Assembly (NCBI RefSeq): GCF_002013465.1
Contig: NZ_MAFC01000032.1
Span: forward strand, 1 to 64,000
Length of the DNA stretch: 64,000 nt
Reading direction: 5' to 3'
Source: Mycobacterium sp. D16R12
Lineage (GTDB): Bacteria; Actinomycetota; Actinomycetes; Mycobacteriales; Mycobacteriaceae
Every line of letters begins with the position of its first letter. The first letter of the stretch is position 1. The notes under the pieces were generated by a model. The model saw only the letters and a list, made by a program, of their open reading frames with translations. It was not told where the DNA came from and made no database searches. Below, one piece after another: positions 51,624 to 60,840 of the stretch. Made by a program: the position numbers and the translations under genes.

Positions 51624-53131
51624 GAGGCTCCCTGTAGTGCTGCGGCGATAACCTGCCGCCCGATGGGTGCGGCGACGGAGCCGCCGGTGGCTGCCAGTGC
51701 GCGGTCTCCGCCATCTTCGACGAGAACCGCGATCGCCACCTGGGGGGTGACCGGCGTGGCCTGAGGATCAGTGGTGCTCGACGCGGGTGCGAAGGCGATG
51801 TACCAGGCGTGCGGCGGCGTGTTGCGCGGATCGGTGCCATGTTCGGCGGTGCCGGTCTTGGATGCGATCTGCACGCTGGGGATGGCACCGGTCTGTGCGG
51901 TGCGCTGTTCTGAGGCAATCATCAGTTCTGTCAATGTGTTCGCGATAGCGGGTGTCACGGCTTGGCCGATGTCATCCGAGGTGGTGGTGGACAGATTCGA
52001 AAGGTCTGGGCCCTTAAGGCTATCGACCAGGTGTGGCTGCATCAGCACGCCCTTGTTGGCAACGGCCGCGGCAACCATCGCGTTCTGCAGCGGGGTCACC
52101 GCGACATCCTTTTGCCCGATGCTGGACATCGCGACGGCCGCGTCGTCGGACATCGGCCCCACGGTGGAGGTGGCCACCTGCAGCGGAATGCCGTCCAGCT
52201 CATGGTCCAGACCGAAGGCCTGCGCGGCCTTGACCAGCTTGTCGCGCTTGAGTTGTTCGGATCCGAGTTTGGCGAAGGCGGTGTTGCAGGAGCGCGCGAA
52301 GGCCTCCTTGAGCGTGGTGTTGTCGCCGCCGCCGCAGGAGGCTCTGTTGTAGTTCTCCAGGGTTGCGTTGCTCCCCGGCAGGAAGATGGTCGGCGACGCG
52401 GTCACCTCGGTGTTGACCGTCTTGCCGTCTGCCAGCGCCGCGGCGGTGGTGATCACCTTGAAGGTCGAGCCGGGCGGGTACGTCTGCGAAATGGCGCGAT
52501 TCAGCATCGGCTGCGCGGGGTCGTCCTGCAGCCGCTTCCAGGCCTCGTTCTCCTGCGCGGAATCCTGACTGGCGAGCAGATTGGGGTCGTAGGAGGGCGT
52601 CGACACCATCGCGAGGATCTTTCCGGTGGAGGGCTCGAGCGCGACCACCGAGCCACGGCAGCCGTTCTTGCAGCCGCGGTGCATGGCGTCGTAGGCGGCC
52701 TGCTGCACATCGGGGCGGATGGTTGTCACCACGCTGCCGCCACGGGGGTCGCGGCCCGTGAAGAAGTCCGCGAGGCGCCGGCCGAACAGCCGGGGGTCGG
52801 ATCCGTTGAGCACGCTGTCTTCGGCGCGCTCCAATCCGGCGCTCGAGTAGTTGAGCGAGTAGAAGCCGGTGATAGGTGCGTACACCAGCGGGTCCGCGTA
52901 CTGCCGCAGGAACCGGAAGCGGCTGTCGGTGGCCACCGACGAGGCGAGCAGCTGCCCACTGGCCGAAATCTGCCCCCGCTGGCGCGAGTACTCGTCGAGC
53001 AGCACCCGTTGATTACGCGGGTCGGCCCGCAGTCCCGGCGCTGTGAACACCTGGGTGAGGGTGGCATTGGCAAGCAGCAGCACGACCAATCCCATGACGA
53101 CCAGAGACACCCGGCGGATCGATGTGTTCAT
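51620..53131 (-). CDS. pbpA: Class B penicillin-binding protein PbpA
   Basis: A 503-residue peptidoglycan transpeptidase with an N-terminal membrane anchor (residues about 8-26) and a periplasmic dimerisation plus transpeptidase domain. The catalytic S222-T-F-K motif, the S-C-N motif and the K-T-G motif near residue 435 are visible. It works with the SEDS protein RodA encoded upstream, with which it overlaps by 4 bases. Counterpart of Rv0016c. Confidence 0.96.
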   Translation of the reverse strand: MNTSIRRVSLVVMGLVVLLLANATLTQVFTAPGLRADPRNQRVLLDEYSRQRGQISASGQLLASSVATDSRFRFLRQYADPLVYAPITGFYSLNYSSAGLERAEDSVLNGSDPRLFGRRLADFFTGRDPRGGSVVTTIRPDVQQAAYDAMHRGCKNGCRGSVVALEPSTGKILAMVSTPSYDPNLLASQDSAQENEAWKRLQDDPAQPMLNRAISQTYPPGSTFKVITTAAALADGKTVNTEVTASPTIFLPGSNATLENYNRASCGGGDNTTLKEAFARSCNTAFAKLGSEQLKRDKLVKAAQAFGLDHELDGIPLQVATSTVGPMSDDAAVAMSSIGQKDVAVTPLQNAMVAAAVANKGVLMQPHLVDSLKGPDLSNLSTTTSDDIGQAVTPAIANTLTELMIASEQRTAQTGAIPSVQIASKTGTAEHGTDPRNTPPHAWYIAFAPASSTTDPQATPVTPQVAIAVLVEDGGDRALAATGGSVAAPIGRQVIAAALQGAS

Positions 53132-54561
53132 ACGCGGTCGATCAGCTCGGTACGGGCCTCCGCGATGGGGGCGGCATTGGGTGCGGAATTGGTGGTGAGC
53201 GGTCGGCGGGCGATATGCGAGATGCGCAGCAGGATGGCCAGCAGCACGTAGTTGGACACCAGCGACGATCCGCCGTAGGAGATCCAGGGCGTGGTCAGTC
53301 CCGTCAGCGGGATCAGCTTGGTGACGCCGCCGACGACGATGAACAGTTGCAGCGCCAGTGCCGCCGACAGCCCGGAGGCGAGCAGCTTGCCGAAGCTGTC
53401 CCGCACCGCCAGCGCGGTGCGGAAGCCACGGACGATCAGGATGGTGAACACCAGCAGCACGCCGGCCAGGCCCACCAGTCCGAGTTCCTCACCGATCGCG
53501 GCAATGATGAAATCCGTTGAGGCGGCGGGAACCGTGCCCGGCTGACCATTTCCGAGCCCGGTGCCGAAGATGCCTCCGGTGGCGAAGCTGAACAGGGACT
53601 GCATCATCTGGTACCCGTTGCCGTCCGCGTCTGCGAAGGGGTCGAGCCAGGTTTCGACGCGCACGCGCACATGCGCAAACAGGAAGTACGCGAGGAACGC
53701 GCCGACGACGAAGAGACCGAGACCGATCAGCACCCAGCTGATTCGGGCCGTGGCGATGTAGAGCACCGTCAGGAACGAGGTGTAGAGCAGCAACGAAGTG
53801 CCGAGGTCTTTCTCAAAGACCATGACTCCCACCGAGATTGCCCATACGGCCAGCAGCGGGCCGAGGTCCCTGGCCCTGGGCGACTCCACGCCCCAGTAGC
53901 TGCGACCGGCCGTGCGGAATAAGTCGCGTTTGGTCATCAGGAAGGCTGCGAAGAACACCAGCAACAGAATTTTGGCGGCCTCGGCGGGCTGAATCGACAA
54001 GAACGGCAACTCGATCCAGATTTTGGCGCCGTTTCTTTCCGAGGCCGAGGAGGGCAGCAGGGCCGGGACGGCCAGTAAGACGATGCCGACTATCCCGAAG
54101 GTGTACCCGTATCGCGCCAGCAGGCGATGGTCCTTGACGGCAGCCAGCACACCGACAAGTGCCGCGACACCCACCAGCGTCCACAGCACCTGCGCGTTGG
54201 CTTCCAGGGTCTCGGTGCCGTCGCCGGCGGCCACCTTCGCCAGGTCCAGGCGATGGATCATCACCAGTCCGAGGCCGTTGAGCAGCGCGACACAGGGCAA
54301 CAGCAGCGGATCGGCGTACGGGGCGTAGCGACGAACTCCGAGGTGCGCCAACGTAAACAGAACGAGGTACGCAAGGCCGTATTTCAGGAGGTCCAACGAC
54401 AGGCCGCGTTCGAGGTTGGCCTCGACGAGGATCAGGGCGACGGTGGTAATCGCGGCGGCGAAGCCGAGGAGCCCCAACTCCGCACTGCGTCGTGTGGATT
54501 GGGGCGGTGGCGCGGTGCCTGCCCCACGGGCCACTACAGCGGTTTGGGGCGCCGTCGTCAT
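53128..54561 (-). CDS. rodA: SEDS peptidoglycan glycosyltransferase RodA
   Basis: A 477-residue polytopic membrane protein (ten or more helices) of the SEDS family that polymerises lipid II. It has the conserved G-I-F-G-T-G-L-G-N-G-Q loop and the L-P-x-T/A-D-F-I motif (V-P-A-A-S-T-D-F-I-I-A-A-I-G-E-E). The ATG at 54561 overlaps the pstP stop (ATGA); the longer open frame upstream is antisense-free but lies wholly inside pstP. Counterpart of Rv0017c. Confidence 0.96.
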   Translation of the reverse strand: MTTAPQTAVVARGAGTAPPPQSTRRSAELGLLGFAAAITTVALILVEANLERGLSLDLLKYGLAYLVLFTLAHLGVRRYAPYADPLLLPCVALLNGLGLVMIHRLDLAKVAAGDGTETLEANAQVLWTLVGVAALVGVLAAVKDHRLLARYGYTFGIVGIVLLAVPALLPSSASERNGAKIWIELPFLSIQPAEAAKILLLVFFAAFLMTKRDLFRTAGRSYWGVESPRARDLGPLLAVWAISVGVMVFEKDLGTSLLLYTSFLTVLYIATARISWVLIGLGLFVVGAFLAYFLFAHVRVRVETWLDPFADADGNGYQMMQSLFSFATGGIFGTGLGNGQPGTVPAASTDFIIAAIGEELGLVGLAGVLLVFTILIVRGFRTALAVRDSFGKLLASGLSAALALQLFIVVGGVTKLIPLTGLTTPWISYGGSSLVSNYVLLAILLRISHIARRPLTTNSAPNAAPIAEARTELIDRV

Positions 54562-56069
54562 GACACGGTCCGGCAGGTAACGCCCGGCTCTTGTGGTGGC
54601 GCCGGCAACGGGGCAGGCGCAGGAGTGGATGTTGTGCTCGGCGTGGTGCTCGCGCCGGGGCTCGTCGTGGACGTAGGTGTGGAGGACGGCCGCGAGGTGG
54701 TCGTCGTGGTGGTGGAACCGGATGTGGTGGAGGGGGTGCGCCCGGCGGTGGTCGGCGCGGGCGGCGGAGTCTTGGGTGCGGGCGGCGCGCACGGAGGCAG
54801 GGCGTTCTTGGTGAGCTGACGCAACTGGCCGATCGCCTGGTCGAGGGTGCCGCCGGGCAGGCCGGCTTCGACCTGCTGACGCTCGGACGGGCGCAGGTCT
54901 GAGACCTTGAAGTACTTGCAGGACAGGCCGGATGCGGGTTCGCCGTAGCTCACCAGCGACATGTCCCCACGACTGTCGAGGCAACCGACGAGGTCGGGTC
55001 GCTGAAGTCGATAGCCGAGAAGTGAGCCCTGGACGCCCTGCATGATGGAGACATTGCCCTCATGGGCGCTGACGTAATAGTTGTTGAGCACCACGCGGCG
55101 GCCGATCGCCAGTCCGGCCAGCGCGATCAAGACCACGAGCACCGCCGCGATCAACCAGCGCAGCCTGCGCTTTTTTGGCTTAGCGGGATCGGAATCGGTT
55201 GTGTCGGAGACGGATTCGTCCTCGGCCGGCTCAGGCTCTTTGAGGGCCCGTTGAATCGCGGCAGCGCGCCCGGCAGCCGTGTTCGGCGGAGGGGTGTCGG
55301 TGTCGGCATCGGCGGATATCGCCCCCGCCACGATCGGCCGGGTTTGTCCGTAGTCCAGCTCCACGACATCGGCGACAACCACGGTGACGTTGTCGGGTCC
55401 CCCGCTGCGCAGCGCGAGCTCGATGAGCCGATCGGCTGCGGCGGAGACATCGGGGATTTCCAATGCCTCGGCGATGGTTTCGTGACTGACCGGGTCGGAG
55501 AGCCCGTCCGAACAGAGCAGGTATCTGTCCCCGGCGTGCGCCTCACGCATGATGAGCGTCGGTTCGACGGGCGCGCCGGTGAGCGCACGCATGATCAGCG
55601 AGCGCTGCGGGTGGTTATGCGCCTGCTCGGGGGTAATGCGACCCTCGTCGACAAGCGTCTGGACGAAGGTGTCGTCCTTGGAGATCTGGGCCAGCTCGCC
55701 GTCGCGCATCAGATAGGCGCGCGAGTCGCCGATGTGCACCATGCCCAACCGCTTTCCGGCGAACAGGAAAGCCGTCAGGGTGGTGCCCATTCCGTCCAGC
55801 TCCGGCTCGGCGCGCACATGATCGGCGATCGACCCGTTACCGGAGTACACCGCCTCGGCCAGCGCATCCAGCAGGTCGCCACCGGGTTCATCATCGTCGA
55901 GCGGCGCCAATGCGGCGATGACCAGCTGCGAAGCGACCTCACCGGCGGCATGACCGCCCATACCGTCGGCCAATGCCAAGAGACGGGCTCCGGCATAGAC
56001 CGAGTCCTCGTTGTTCGACCGCACAAGTCCGCGGTCGCTACGCGCGGCGTAGCGAAGTACCAGTGTCAC
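54558..56069 (-). CDS. pstP: Serine/threonine phosphatase PstP
   Basis: A 503-residue PP2C phosphatase that reverses PknA/PknB signalling. The metal-binding catalytic domain (about 1-240) has the R-S-N-N-E-D-S and A-D-G-M-G-G-H-A-A-G-E motifs. A membrane helix near residue 310 (W-L-I-A-A-V-L-V-V-L-I-A-L-A) is followed by an extracellular domain ending in a long Pro/Thr/Ser-rich tail. GTG start, overlapping fhaB by 4 bases. Confidence 0.96.
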   Translation of the reverse strand: MTLVLRYAARSDRGLVRSNNEDSVYAGARLLALADGMGGHAAGEVASQLVIAALAPLDDDEPGGDLLDALAEAVYSGNGSIADHVRAEPELDGMGTTLTAFLFAGKRLGMVHIGDSRAYLMRDGELAQISKDDTFVQTLVDEGRITPEQAHNHPQRSLIMRALTGAPVEPTLIMREAHAGDRYLLCSDGLSDPVSHETIAEALEIPDVSAAADRLIELALRSGGPDNVTVVVADVVELDYGQTRPIVAGAISADADTDTPPPNTAAGRAAAIQRALKEPEPAEDESVSDTTDSDPAKPKKRRLRWLIAAVLVVLIALAGLAIGRRVVLNNYYVSAHEGNVSIMQGVQGSLLGYRLQRPDLVGCLDSRGDMSLVSYGEPASGLSCKYFKVSDLRPSERQQVEAGLPGGTLDQAIGQLRQLTKNALPPCAPPAPKTPPPAPTTAGRTPSTTSGSTTTTTTSRPSSTPTSTTSPGASTTPSTTSTPAPAPLPAPPQEPGVTCRTVS

Positions 56070-56530
56070 GAGCGCAGCTCGATCACTGTCTTACCGATAC
56101 GTACCGGCGTCCCCTGGGGAACCCGCAGTGCCGTCGTCACCTTCTCCCTATCCAGATATGTGCCGTTGGTCGATCCTAGATCCTCGACGTACCAATCCGG
56201 CCCGCGTGGCGATAGCCGCGCGTGCCGCGTCGACGAGTAATCGTCGGTCAGGACCAGGGTGGAGTCGTCGGCGCGACCAATCAAAATGGGCTGTGTGCCG
56301 AGCGTGATCCGCGTGCCCGCCAAGGCACCCTCGGTTACCAGGAGGTACTGCATTTGCCGCTTGCCCGCCTTCGCGGGGCGAATGGCGCGCAGGTTGAGAC
56401 CACGATTGGCCATCAGTTGGCCGGTCGGAGCGTAGATATCGGTCCGTAGGATGCGCAGCACCGACCAGATGAACACCCACAGCAGCAACAGGAACCCACC
56501 GCGGGTGAGCTGGAGCACCAGTCCCTGCAT
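56066..56530 (-). CDS. fhaB: FHA-domain protein FhaB (FipA)
   Basis: A 154-residue protein: N-terminal membrane helix (G-F-L-L-L-L-W-V-F-I-W-S-V-L) and a C-terminal FHA domain (L-I-G-R-A-D-D-S, S-S-T-R-H-A-R-L, L-G-S-T-N-G-T-Y-L-D) that binds phosphothreonine. In M. tuberculosis it links PknA signalling to FtsZ. The ATG at 56530 (M-Q-G-L-V-L-Q-L-T-R) matches the known N-terminus. It overlaps pstP. Confidence 0.95.
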   Translation of the reverse strand: MQGLVLQLTRGGFLLLLWVFIWSVLRILRTDIYAPTGQLMANRGLNLRAIRPAKAGKRQMQYLLVTEGALAGTRITLGTQPILIGRADDSTLVLTDDYSSTRHARLSPRGPDWYVEDLGSTNGTYLDREKVTTALRVPQGTPVRIGKTVIELRS

Positions 56531-56679
56531 CCGGTTGTCGTTCCTCTCGCTGGTCCATCGCGCCTCGGCGAGGGTGTCCGGAGACCGGACATATTCGGCA
56601 GGGCAACGATACTTGGCAGGGTTACCCGCCGGGGCCCGATACGTGCAGCCTGTGTCGAACGCGGTGTTGCCGATGCGTC

Positions 56680-58062
56680 CTACTGCACCCGAACGATGAT
56701 CTCGGAGTGGCCCAGCCGGATGATGTCGCCGTCCGCCAACTGCCACTCGGTGACCGGGGCGTTGTTGACGGTGGTGCCGTTGGTCGAGTTGAGATCCGAC
56801 AGCAGTGCGGCATGCCCGTCGAAGCGCACCTCGAGGTGACGACGCGAGACGCCGGTGTCCGGCAGCCGGAACTGTGCGTCCTGACCGCGGCCGATCACAT
56901 TGGTGCCCTCACGCAACTGGTAGGTGCGGCCGCTGCCGTCGTCCAGCTGCAGGGTGACGTTGGTACGTCCAGCCCCAGCGCCGCCTCCGGTCGGGGCGCC
57001 GTAGTCGGGGCTGCTCTGGTAGCCGCCGTGTTCGTAGTCGCCGTATTCGGGCTCCCCGTAACCACCCTGGGGCGACCCATATCCGCCCTGCTGCGGCGGG
57101 GCGGGGTAGCCACCCTGCTGCGGGTACGCAGGGGGACGACCGTAGTCCTGGCCAGGAGGGGGACCCTGCGGTGAGCTGTACCCGCCGCCCTGCTCGTACT
57201 CGCCGTAGTTGGGGCGAGGAGGCTCACCGTATCCGCCCTGCTGGGGCGGGGCCGGATAGCCACCTTGCTGCGGAGGCGCCGGTGGGCGGCCGTACTCGCC
57301 GCCGCCTTGCGCGGGGCCGCCGTACCCGCCCTGTTCGTAACCGCCGCGGCCACCTTGCTCATATCCGCCCTGCTGAGGCGGGCGCTGCGGGTAGCCGCCC
57401 TGCTCGTAGCCGGCCGGCGGGCGACCGTAGTCCTGACCGTACTGCTGGCCCTGTCCGTGGCCGCCGCCCTCGTAGCCGCCCTGGCGCGGGGGGTATCCCT
57501 GGTCGCCTTGCGGGGGCTGCTGACCGCGCGGATCCTGATCGGGACGCCCGTACCGGTCGTCCTCTCGGCCGTACTCTTCGCCGGGGCGTCCCTGCTGGGG
57601 ACCTGGGTTGTCAGTCATGGATGCTCCTGGTTGTGAATCCGGGGTCGAAGGGGCAGTCGTCACGGCGCCGTGCGTACGGTCCCGCTTGGTATCGGGATTG
57701 ACCACACCGCGCGTACGAAACTGGCCGGTGTGCAAGTTCGGTGATTGTTCGAATCGGACAACAACTTCACCATACGTTTGCCACCCCTGATCGCGAATAT
57801 ATTCGCGCAGGTGTTCGGCGAACGTGTCTGGGTTGAGATCGCGGTCGTCGGCCGCTTTCTCGTGATCTCCGGTGCTGAGGAGAACGAAGTACTCATTGGG
57901 AGCCAGCAGCCGCCCCTGGCCCGCTGACCGGACTCCGTCGGCGGCCTCGCGACGCAGCGAGGCCTGCACTTCCTGAGGGACGATGCTGCCGCCGAATACG
58001 CGGGCGAAGGCATCGCCGACCACGTCTTCAAGCTTGCGCTCGAAGCGCTGGACAATTCCCAT
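56680..58062 (-). CDS. fhaA: FHA-domain protein FhaA
   Basis: A 460-residue protein: DUF3662 N-terminal domain (about 1-125, I-V-Q-R-F-E-R-K-L-E-D-V-V-G-D-A-F-A-R), a long Gln/Gly/Tyr/Pro-rich disordered middle (about 150-350, many Q-Q-G-G-Y repeats) and a C-terminal FHA domain (V-I-G-R-G-Q-D-A-Q, S-R-R-H-L-E-V, N-S-T-N-G-T-T-V). FhaA binds the phosphorylated MviN pseudokinase and helps regulate peptidoglycan precursors. An AAAGGAGG ribosome site fixes the start. The 150-base gap before fhaB may hold an operon promoter. Confidence 0.95.
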   Translation of the reverse strand: MGIVQRFERKLEDVVGDAFARVFGGSIVPQEVQASLRREAADGVRSAGQGRLLAPNEYFVLLSTGDHEKAADDRDLNPDTFAEHLREYIRDQGWQTYGEVVVRFEQSPNLHTGQFRTRGVVNPDTKRDRTHGAVTTAPSTPDSQPGASMTDNPGPQQGRPGEEYGREDDRYGRPDQDPRGQQPPQGDQGYPPRQGGYEGGGHGQGQQYGQDYGRPPAGYEQGGYPQRPPQQGGYEQGGRGGYEQGGYGGPAQGGGEYGRPPAPPQQGGYPAPPQQGGYGEPPRPNYGEYEQGGGYSSPQGPPPGQDYGRPPAYPQQGGYPAPPQQGGYGSPQGGYGEPEYGDYEHGGYQSSPDYGAPTGGGAGAGRTNVTLQLDDGSGRTYQLREGTNVIGRGQDAQFRLPDTGVSRRHLEVRFDGHAALLSDLNSTNGTTVNNAPVTEWQLADGDIIRLGHSEIIVRVQ

Positions 58063-58317
58063 GCCTCCTCCTTTCGGCGATCGCGCGGCAGTTCTGAGCG
58101 CATGACACAGCGCACCGCCACGAGCGGATCTCGAGTAGATCGTATCGGTTTGATGATCGTCGGCACCCACTCCTCTATTACGGGACGACATCGTCTTGGC
58201 ACCAAGAGGCCTTCTATGCTCGCCATATGTGACGATTGGCGTGCGTGCGCGGGCTTTCGCTGGGCGTTCTCGGTTCCAAGACGGGGTCCGGAGCGTGATA
58301 GGCTCTCGCGGTCGTTG

Positions 58318-58400
58318 GGGCGAGTGGCGGAATGGCAGACGCGCTGGCTTCAGGTGCCAGTGTCCTTCGGGACGTGGGGGTTCAAGTCCCCCTTCGCCCA
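58318..58400 (+). tRNA. tRNA-Leu (CAG)
   Basis: An 83-base class II tRNA: acceptor GGGCGAG/TTCGCCC, anticodon loop C-T-T-C-A-G-G (CAG), a long variable arm (T-G-T-C-C-T-T-C-G-G-G-A-C-G), T-arm GGGGGTTCAAGTCCCCC and discriminator A. CCA is not encoded. It matches leuT beside fhaA in M. tuberculosis. Confidence 0.96.
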
Positions 58401-58431
58401 CAAGTGAGTGGGCTGGGAAGCCCAACGATAG

Positions 58432-58464
58432 AAGGCCGGAGACCCACGGGGTTTCCGGCCTTTT
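58432..58464 (+). terminator. Intrinsic terminator after tRNA-Leu
   Basis: A 12-bp stem (58432-58443 with 58451-58462, one G-T wobble) and 7-base loop end in TTTT. It lies 31 bases after the tRNA-Leu 3' end. Confidence 0.9.
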
Positions 58465-58551
58465 GCGTTGTCTGTGGAGTCTCAGGTGCGCGTGCCCGCT
58501 GCACCAGGCAGTCGGAGTGTTTTCTATGATTCGGGCAACGAGGGGGAAGAG

Positions 58552-59172
58552 ATGCCCGATCCGTCCACAGGCGATGAGGATGCCGACCGGCGCGAGGCGC
58601 CGCCAGTTCGCGGCGCCGTGCGGTGGCAGGAGCCGGGCGTCACCGCGCCGCGGTCTCCCACGGTCGCCGAGTCGCGTGCCCGCGACAAAGCACGCCGGAC
58701 CCGCGAGGCCGAACGAAGGCTTGCGGAGGTTCAGGCCCAGAAGGCAGAGGAACGGCGCCGAACTCGCAACAAAGTCCTGATGGGTTCCGTGGTTGTCGCC
58801 GGTATTGCGGCGGTCGTGGCGGTGGGCTACGCGGTGATCGACCGCGACGACGATGTTGAGGCGACGTGCGTCCAGGACGGTTCCAATGTCGTCGCGCCCG
58901 AGGAGTACTGCGAGCGTGGCACCGCGTCGTCCGCGGGCGGCGGCGTCTTCATCTATGCGGGATCGCCCTATCGGTACTACTACGGTGGACGGAATCAGGG
59001 CATTGGAACCATCGCATCCGGCGGTAATGTCGAGCTACCCAGGGGCACGCGGGCCAAGACCAGCTCGGGCAGCACTATCACCAAATCTGATGGCTCGGGC
59101 AGTGTTTCACGGTCTCCGTCGGTATCGCGCGGCGGCTTCGGGTCCAGCAGCTCGGGAAGTTCGGGGAGCTGA
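58552..59172 (+). CDS. YgiB-like (DUF1190-type) membrane protein
   Basis: A 206-residue protein with a long charged cytoplasmic N-terminus (coiled coil about residues 45-80), one membrane helix (L-M-G-S-V-V-V-A-G-I-A-A-V-V-A-V) and an exported C-terminal region with two cysteines (A-T-C-V-Q, Y-C-E-R-G) and a Ser/Gly-rich tail ending in S-R-G-G-F-G. The R-G-G-F-G tail and the neighbour are as in E. coli YgiB/YjfM. Its stop overlaps the next start (TGATG). Function unknown. Confidence 0.75.
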   Translation: MPDPSTGDEDADRREAPPVRGAVRWQEPGVTAPRSPTVAESRARDKARRTREAERRLAEVQAQKAEERRRTRNKVLMGSVVVAGIAAVVAVGYAVIDRDDDVEATCVQDGSNVVAPEEYCERGTASSAGGGVFIYAGSPYRYYYGGRNQGIGTIASGGNVELPRGTRAKTSSGSTITKSDGSGSVSRSPSVSRGGFGSSSSGSSGS

Positions 59173-60338
59173 TGCGGCGTGAGCACGCGCGGCCCCGCCC
59201 CGGTTGGGAAGAAACCGTTGCCTCCCAGGGAATGTGTTACGGCACGCCCGCCCGGATGGCGGACGGTAGCGACCGTCCGTACTGGGACGAGTCGGTCCAC
59301 TACGTCTTCGACATGGACGAGGTGCTGTCCCTAGAGGCCACCGTCGAAGTGTTGCACTCCATGTGCCTGGACGCGGTCGAGCATGTGGTCCTGACCGGGC
59401 GCTACCGAGACTTCGGGGTGCCGGAATGGTCCTGGGAACACATCGAAAAATCTTGGCGCAGAAGAGATCCCCATCTGTACGGGCGCTTCGACCTCCGATA
59501 TGACGGACGGCGGCCACCGGTCCTGCTCGAGTACAACGCAGATACCCCTACCTCGCTGCTGGAGGCGTCAATCCTGCAGTGGCACTGGAAAACGGACGTG
59601 TTCCCCGAGGACGACCAGTGGAACTCCCTGCATGAACAGCTGGTCGCGCGCTGGACGCAGATCAGTAAGCAACTTGCCGGTACGGAAACACATTTCACCT
59701 GGTCATCGGCGGACCAGACTGGTGAAGACAATGTGACCCTGGCCTATCTGCAGGAGTGCGCGGCCGAGGCCGGGATCAACACGGTGGGTCTGCCCATCGA
59801 GGACATCGGCTGGGATCACGACCTCAACCGGCTCGTGGACCTGGAAGAGGCGCCGATCGAATCGATCTTCAAGCTGTACCCGTGGGAGTGGATTCTCGAC
59901 GACGACTTCGGCCACCACGCTCTGGACCTGCTGCCCGAGACTCTGTGGATCGAGCCGTTGTGGAAAACGCTCCTGAGCAACAAGGCGATTCTTGCGATTC
60001 TGTGGGAGATGTACCCCGGCCACCCCAATCTGTTGCCGGCTTATCTGGACAACCCACACGAGCTGACCGAGTACGTCCGTAAGCCGAAACTTGGTCGTGA
60101 AGGGGCCAACATCACCGTGGTGGGAGCGGGCTATGAGACGGCCACCGGCGGTGTCTACGGTGAGGAGGGCTACGTCTACCAGTTGCTCGACCCGCTGCCG
60201 GAGTTCGACGGCATGAGGCCCGTCCTCGGTGCCTGGATCGTCGGCGACGAATCCGCGGGGCTGGGGATACGGGAGACGGCCGGCCTGATCACCGACGATG
60301 GCGCCGCGTTCGTTCCGCACCGGATTCCAGCTCAATAG
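59172..60338 (+). CDS. Glutathionylspermidine synthase-like ATP-grasp protein (YgiC/YjfC type)
   Basis: A 388-residue ATP-grasp enzyme of the GSP_synth family: L-L-E-Y-N-A-D-T-P-T-S-L-L-E-A, W-K-T-L-L-S-N-K-A-I-L-A-I-L-W-E-M, Y-V-R-K-P-K-L-G-R-E-G-A-N-I. E. coli YgiC and YjfC lack true glutathionylspermidine synthase activity, and mycobacteria lack glutathione, so it probably joins another peptide or amine. It lies between a DUF1190-like and a DUF350 gene in a compact operon. Confidence 0.9.
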   Translation: MRREHARPRPGWEETVASQGMCYGTPARMADGSDRPYWDESVHYVFDMDEVLSLEATVEVLHSMCLDAVEHVVLTGRYRDFGVPEWSWEHIEKSWRRRDPHLYGRFDLRYDGRRPPVLLEYNADTPTSLLEASILQWHWKTDVFPEDDQWNSLHEQLVARWTQISKQLAGTETHFTWSSADQTGEDNVTLAYLQECAAEAGINTVGLPIEDIGWDHDLNRLVDLEEAPIESIFKLYPWEWILDDDFGHHALDLLPETLWIEPLWKTLLSNKAILAILWEMYPGHPNLLPAYLDNPHELTEYVRKPKLGREGANITVVGAGYETATGGVYGEEGYVYQLLDPLPEFDGMRPVLGAWIVGDESAGLGIRETAGLITDDGAAFVPHRIPAQ

Positions 60339-60358
60339 GCACACCGAATACCAGAGAA

Positions 60359-60811
60359 ATGGGGATCGCAACCGTGAACGCAGCAGGGTACTGGTCGATA
60401 GTCGCGCATGGGGCCGCAGCAATCTGGCTTTATGCAGCAATCGGTTTCGTGCTGATGGTCCTTGGATTCTTTGTGCTGGACTGGACAACTCCCGGCCCGC
60501 TGCGACAGATGGTCCGGTTGGGCCTGCCCAACGCCGCCGTGATTACCGCGGCGGGACTCCTCTCGCAGGCATTCGTGATCGTGCTCGCCATCTATACCTC
60601 GTCAGGGAACATCGTCGAAGGACTGTTGCGCACCCTGGTGTTTGGACTTATCGGTATCGCGGCACAGACGATCTGCATCAGGCTGATCGAGTGGGTGGTG
60701 GGTCTCGATGTTGGAGATCTACTGGCGCACAAGAGGTTCGCACCCGCAACCCTCGTTGTCGCCGCCGCTTACGTGGCTGTGGGGCTGATCATCGCCGCCG
60801 CGATTCTGTGA
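60359..60811 (+). CDS. DUF350 membrane protein (YjfL-like)
   Basis: A 150-residue protein with four membrane helices, two repeats of the DUF350 fold (W-L-Y-A-A-I-G-F-V-L-M-V; L-S-Q-A-F-V-I-V-L-A; A-T-L-V-V-A-A-A-Y-V-A). It is the third gene of the module, 20 bases after the ATP-grasp gene. The start may be ATG 60359 or GTG 60374, the latter with a better-spaced GGGGA site. E. coli has the same three families together in yjfL-yjfM-yjfC. Confidence 0.85.
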   Translation: MGIATVNAAGYWSIVAHGAAAIWLYAAIGFVLMVLGFFVLDWTTPGPLRQMVRLGLPNAAVITAAGLLSQAFVIVLAIYTSSGNIVEGLLRTLVFGLIGIAAQTICIRLIEWVVGLDVGDLLAHKRFAPATLVVAAAYVAVGLIIAAAIL

Positions 60812-60840
60812 TCCGGTATTAGACGGCCCACGTGCGTGAG

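Noticed and set aside
51962..53251. A 429-codon open frame opposite pbpA
   Set aside because: Antisense to a conserved gene, low-complexity composition, no recognisable domain.
57000..57600. Tandem-repeat array
   Set aside because: The repeated bases encode the Q-Q-G-G-Y-type disordered region of FhaA, a feature also present in other mycobacteria; it is not a separate repeat element.
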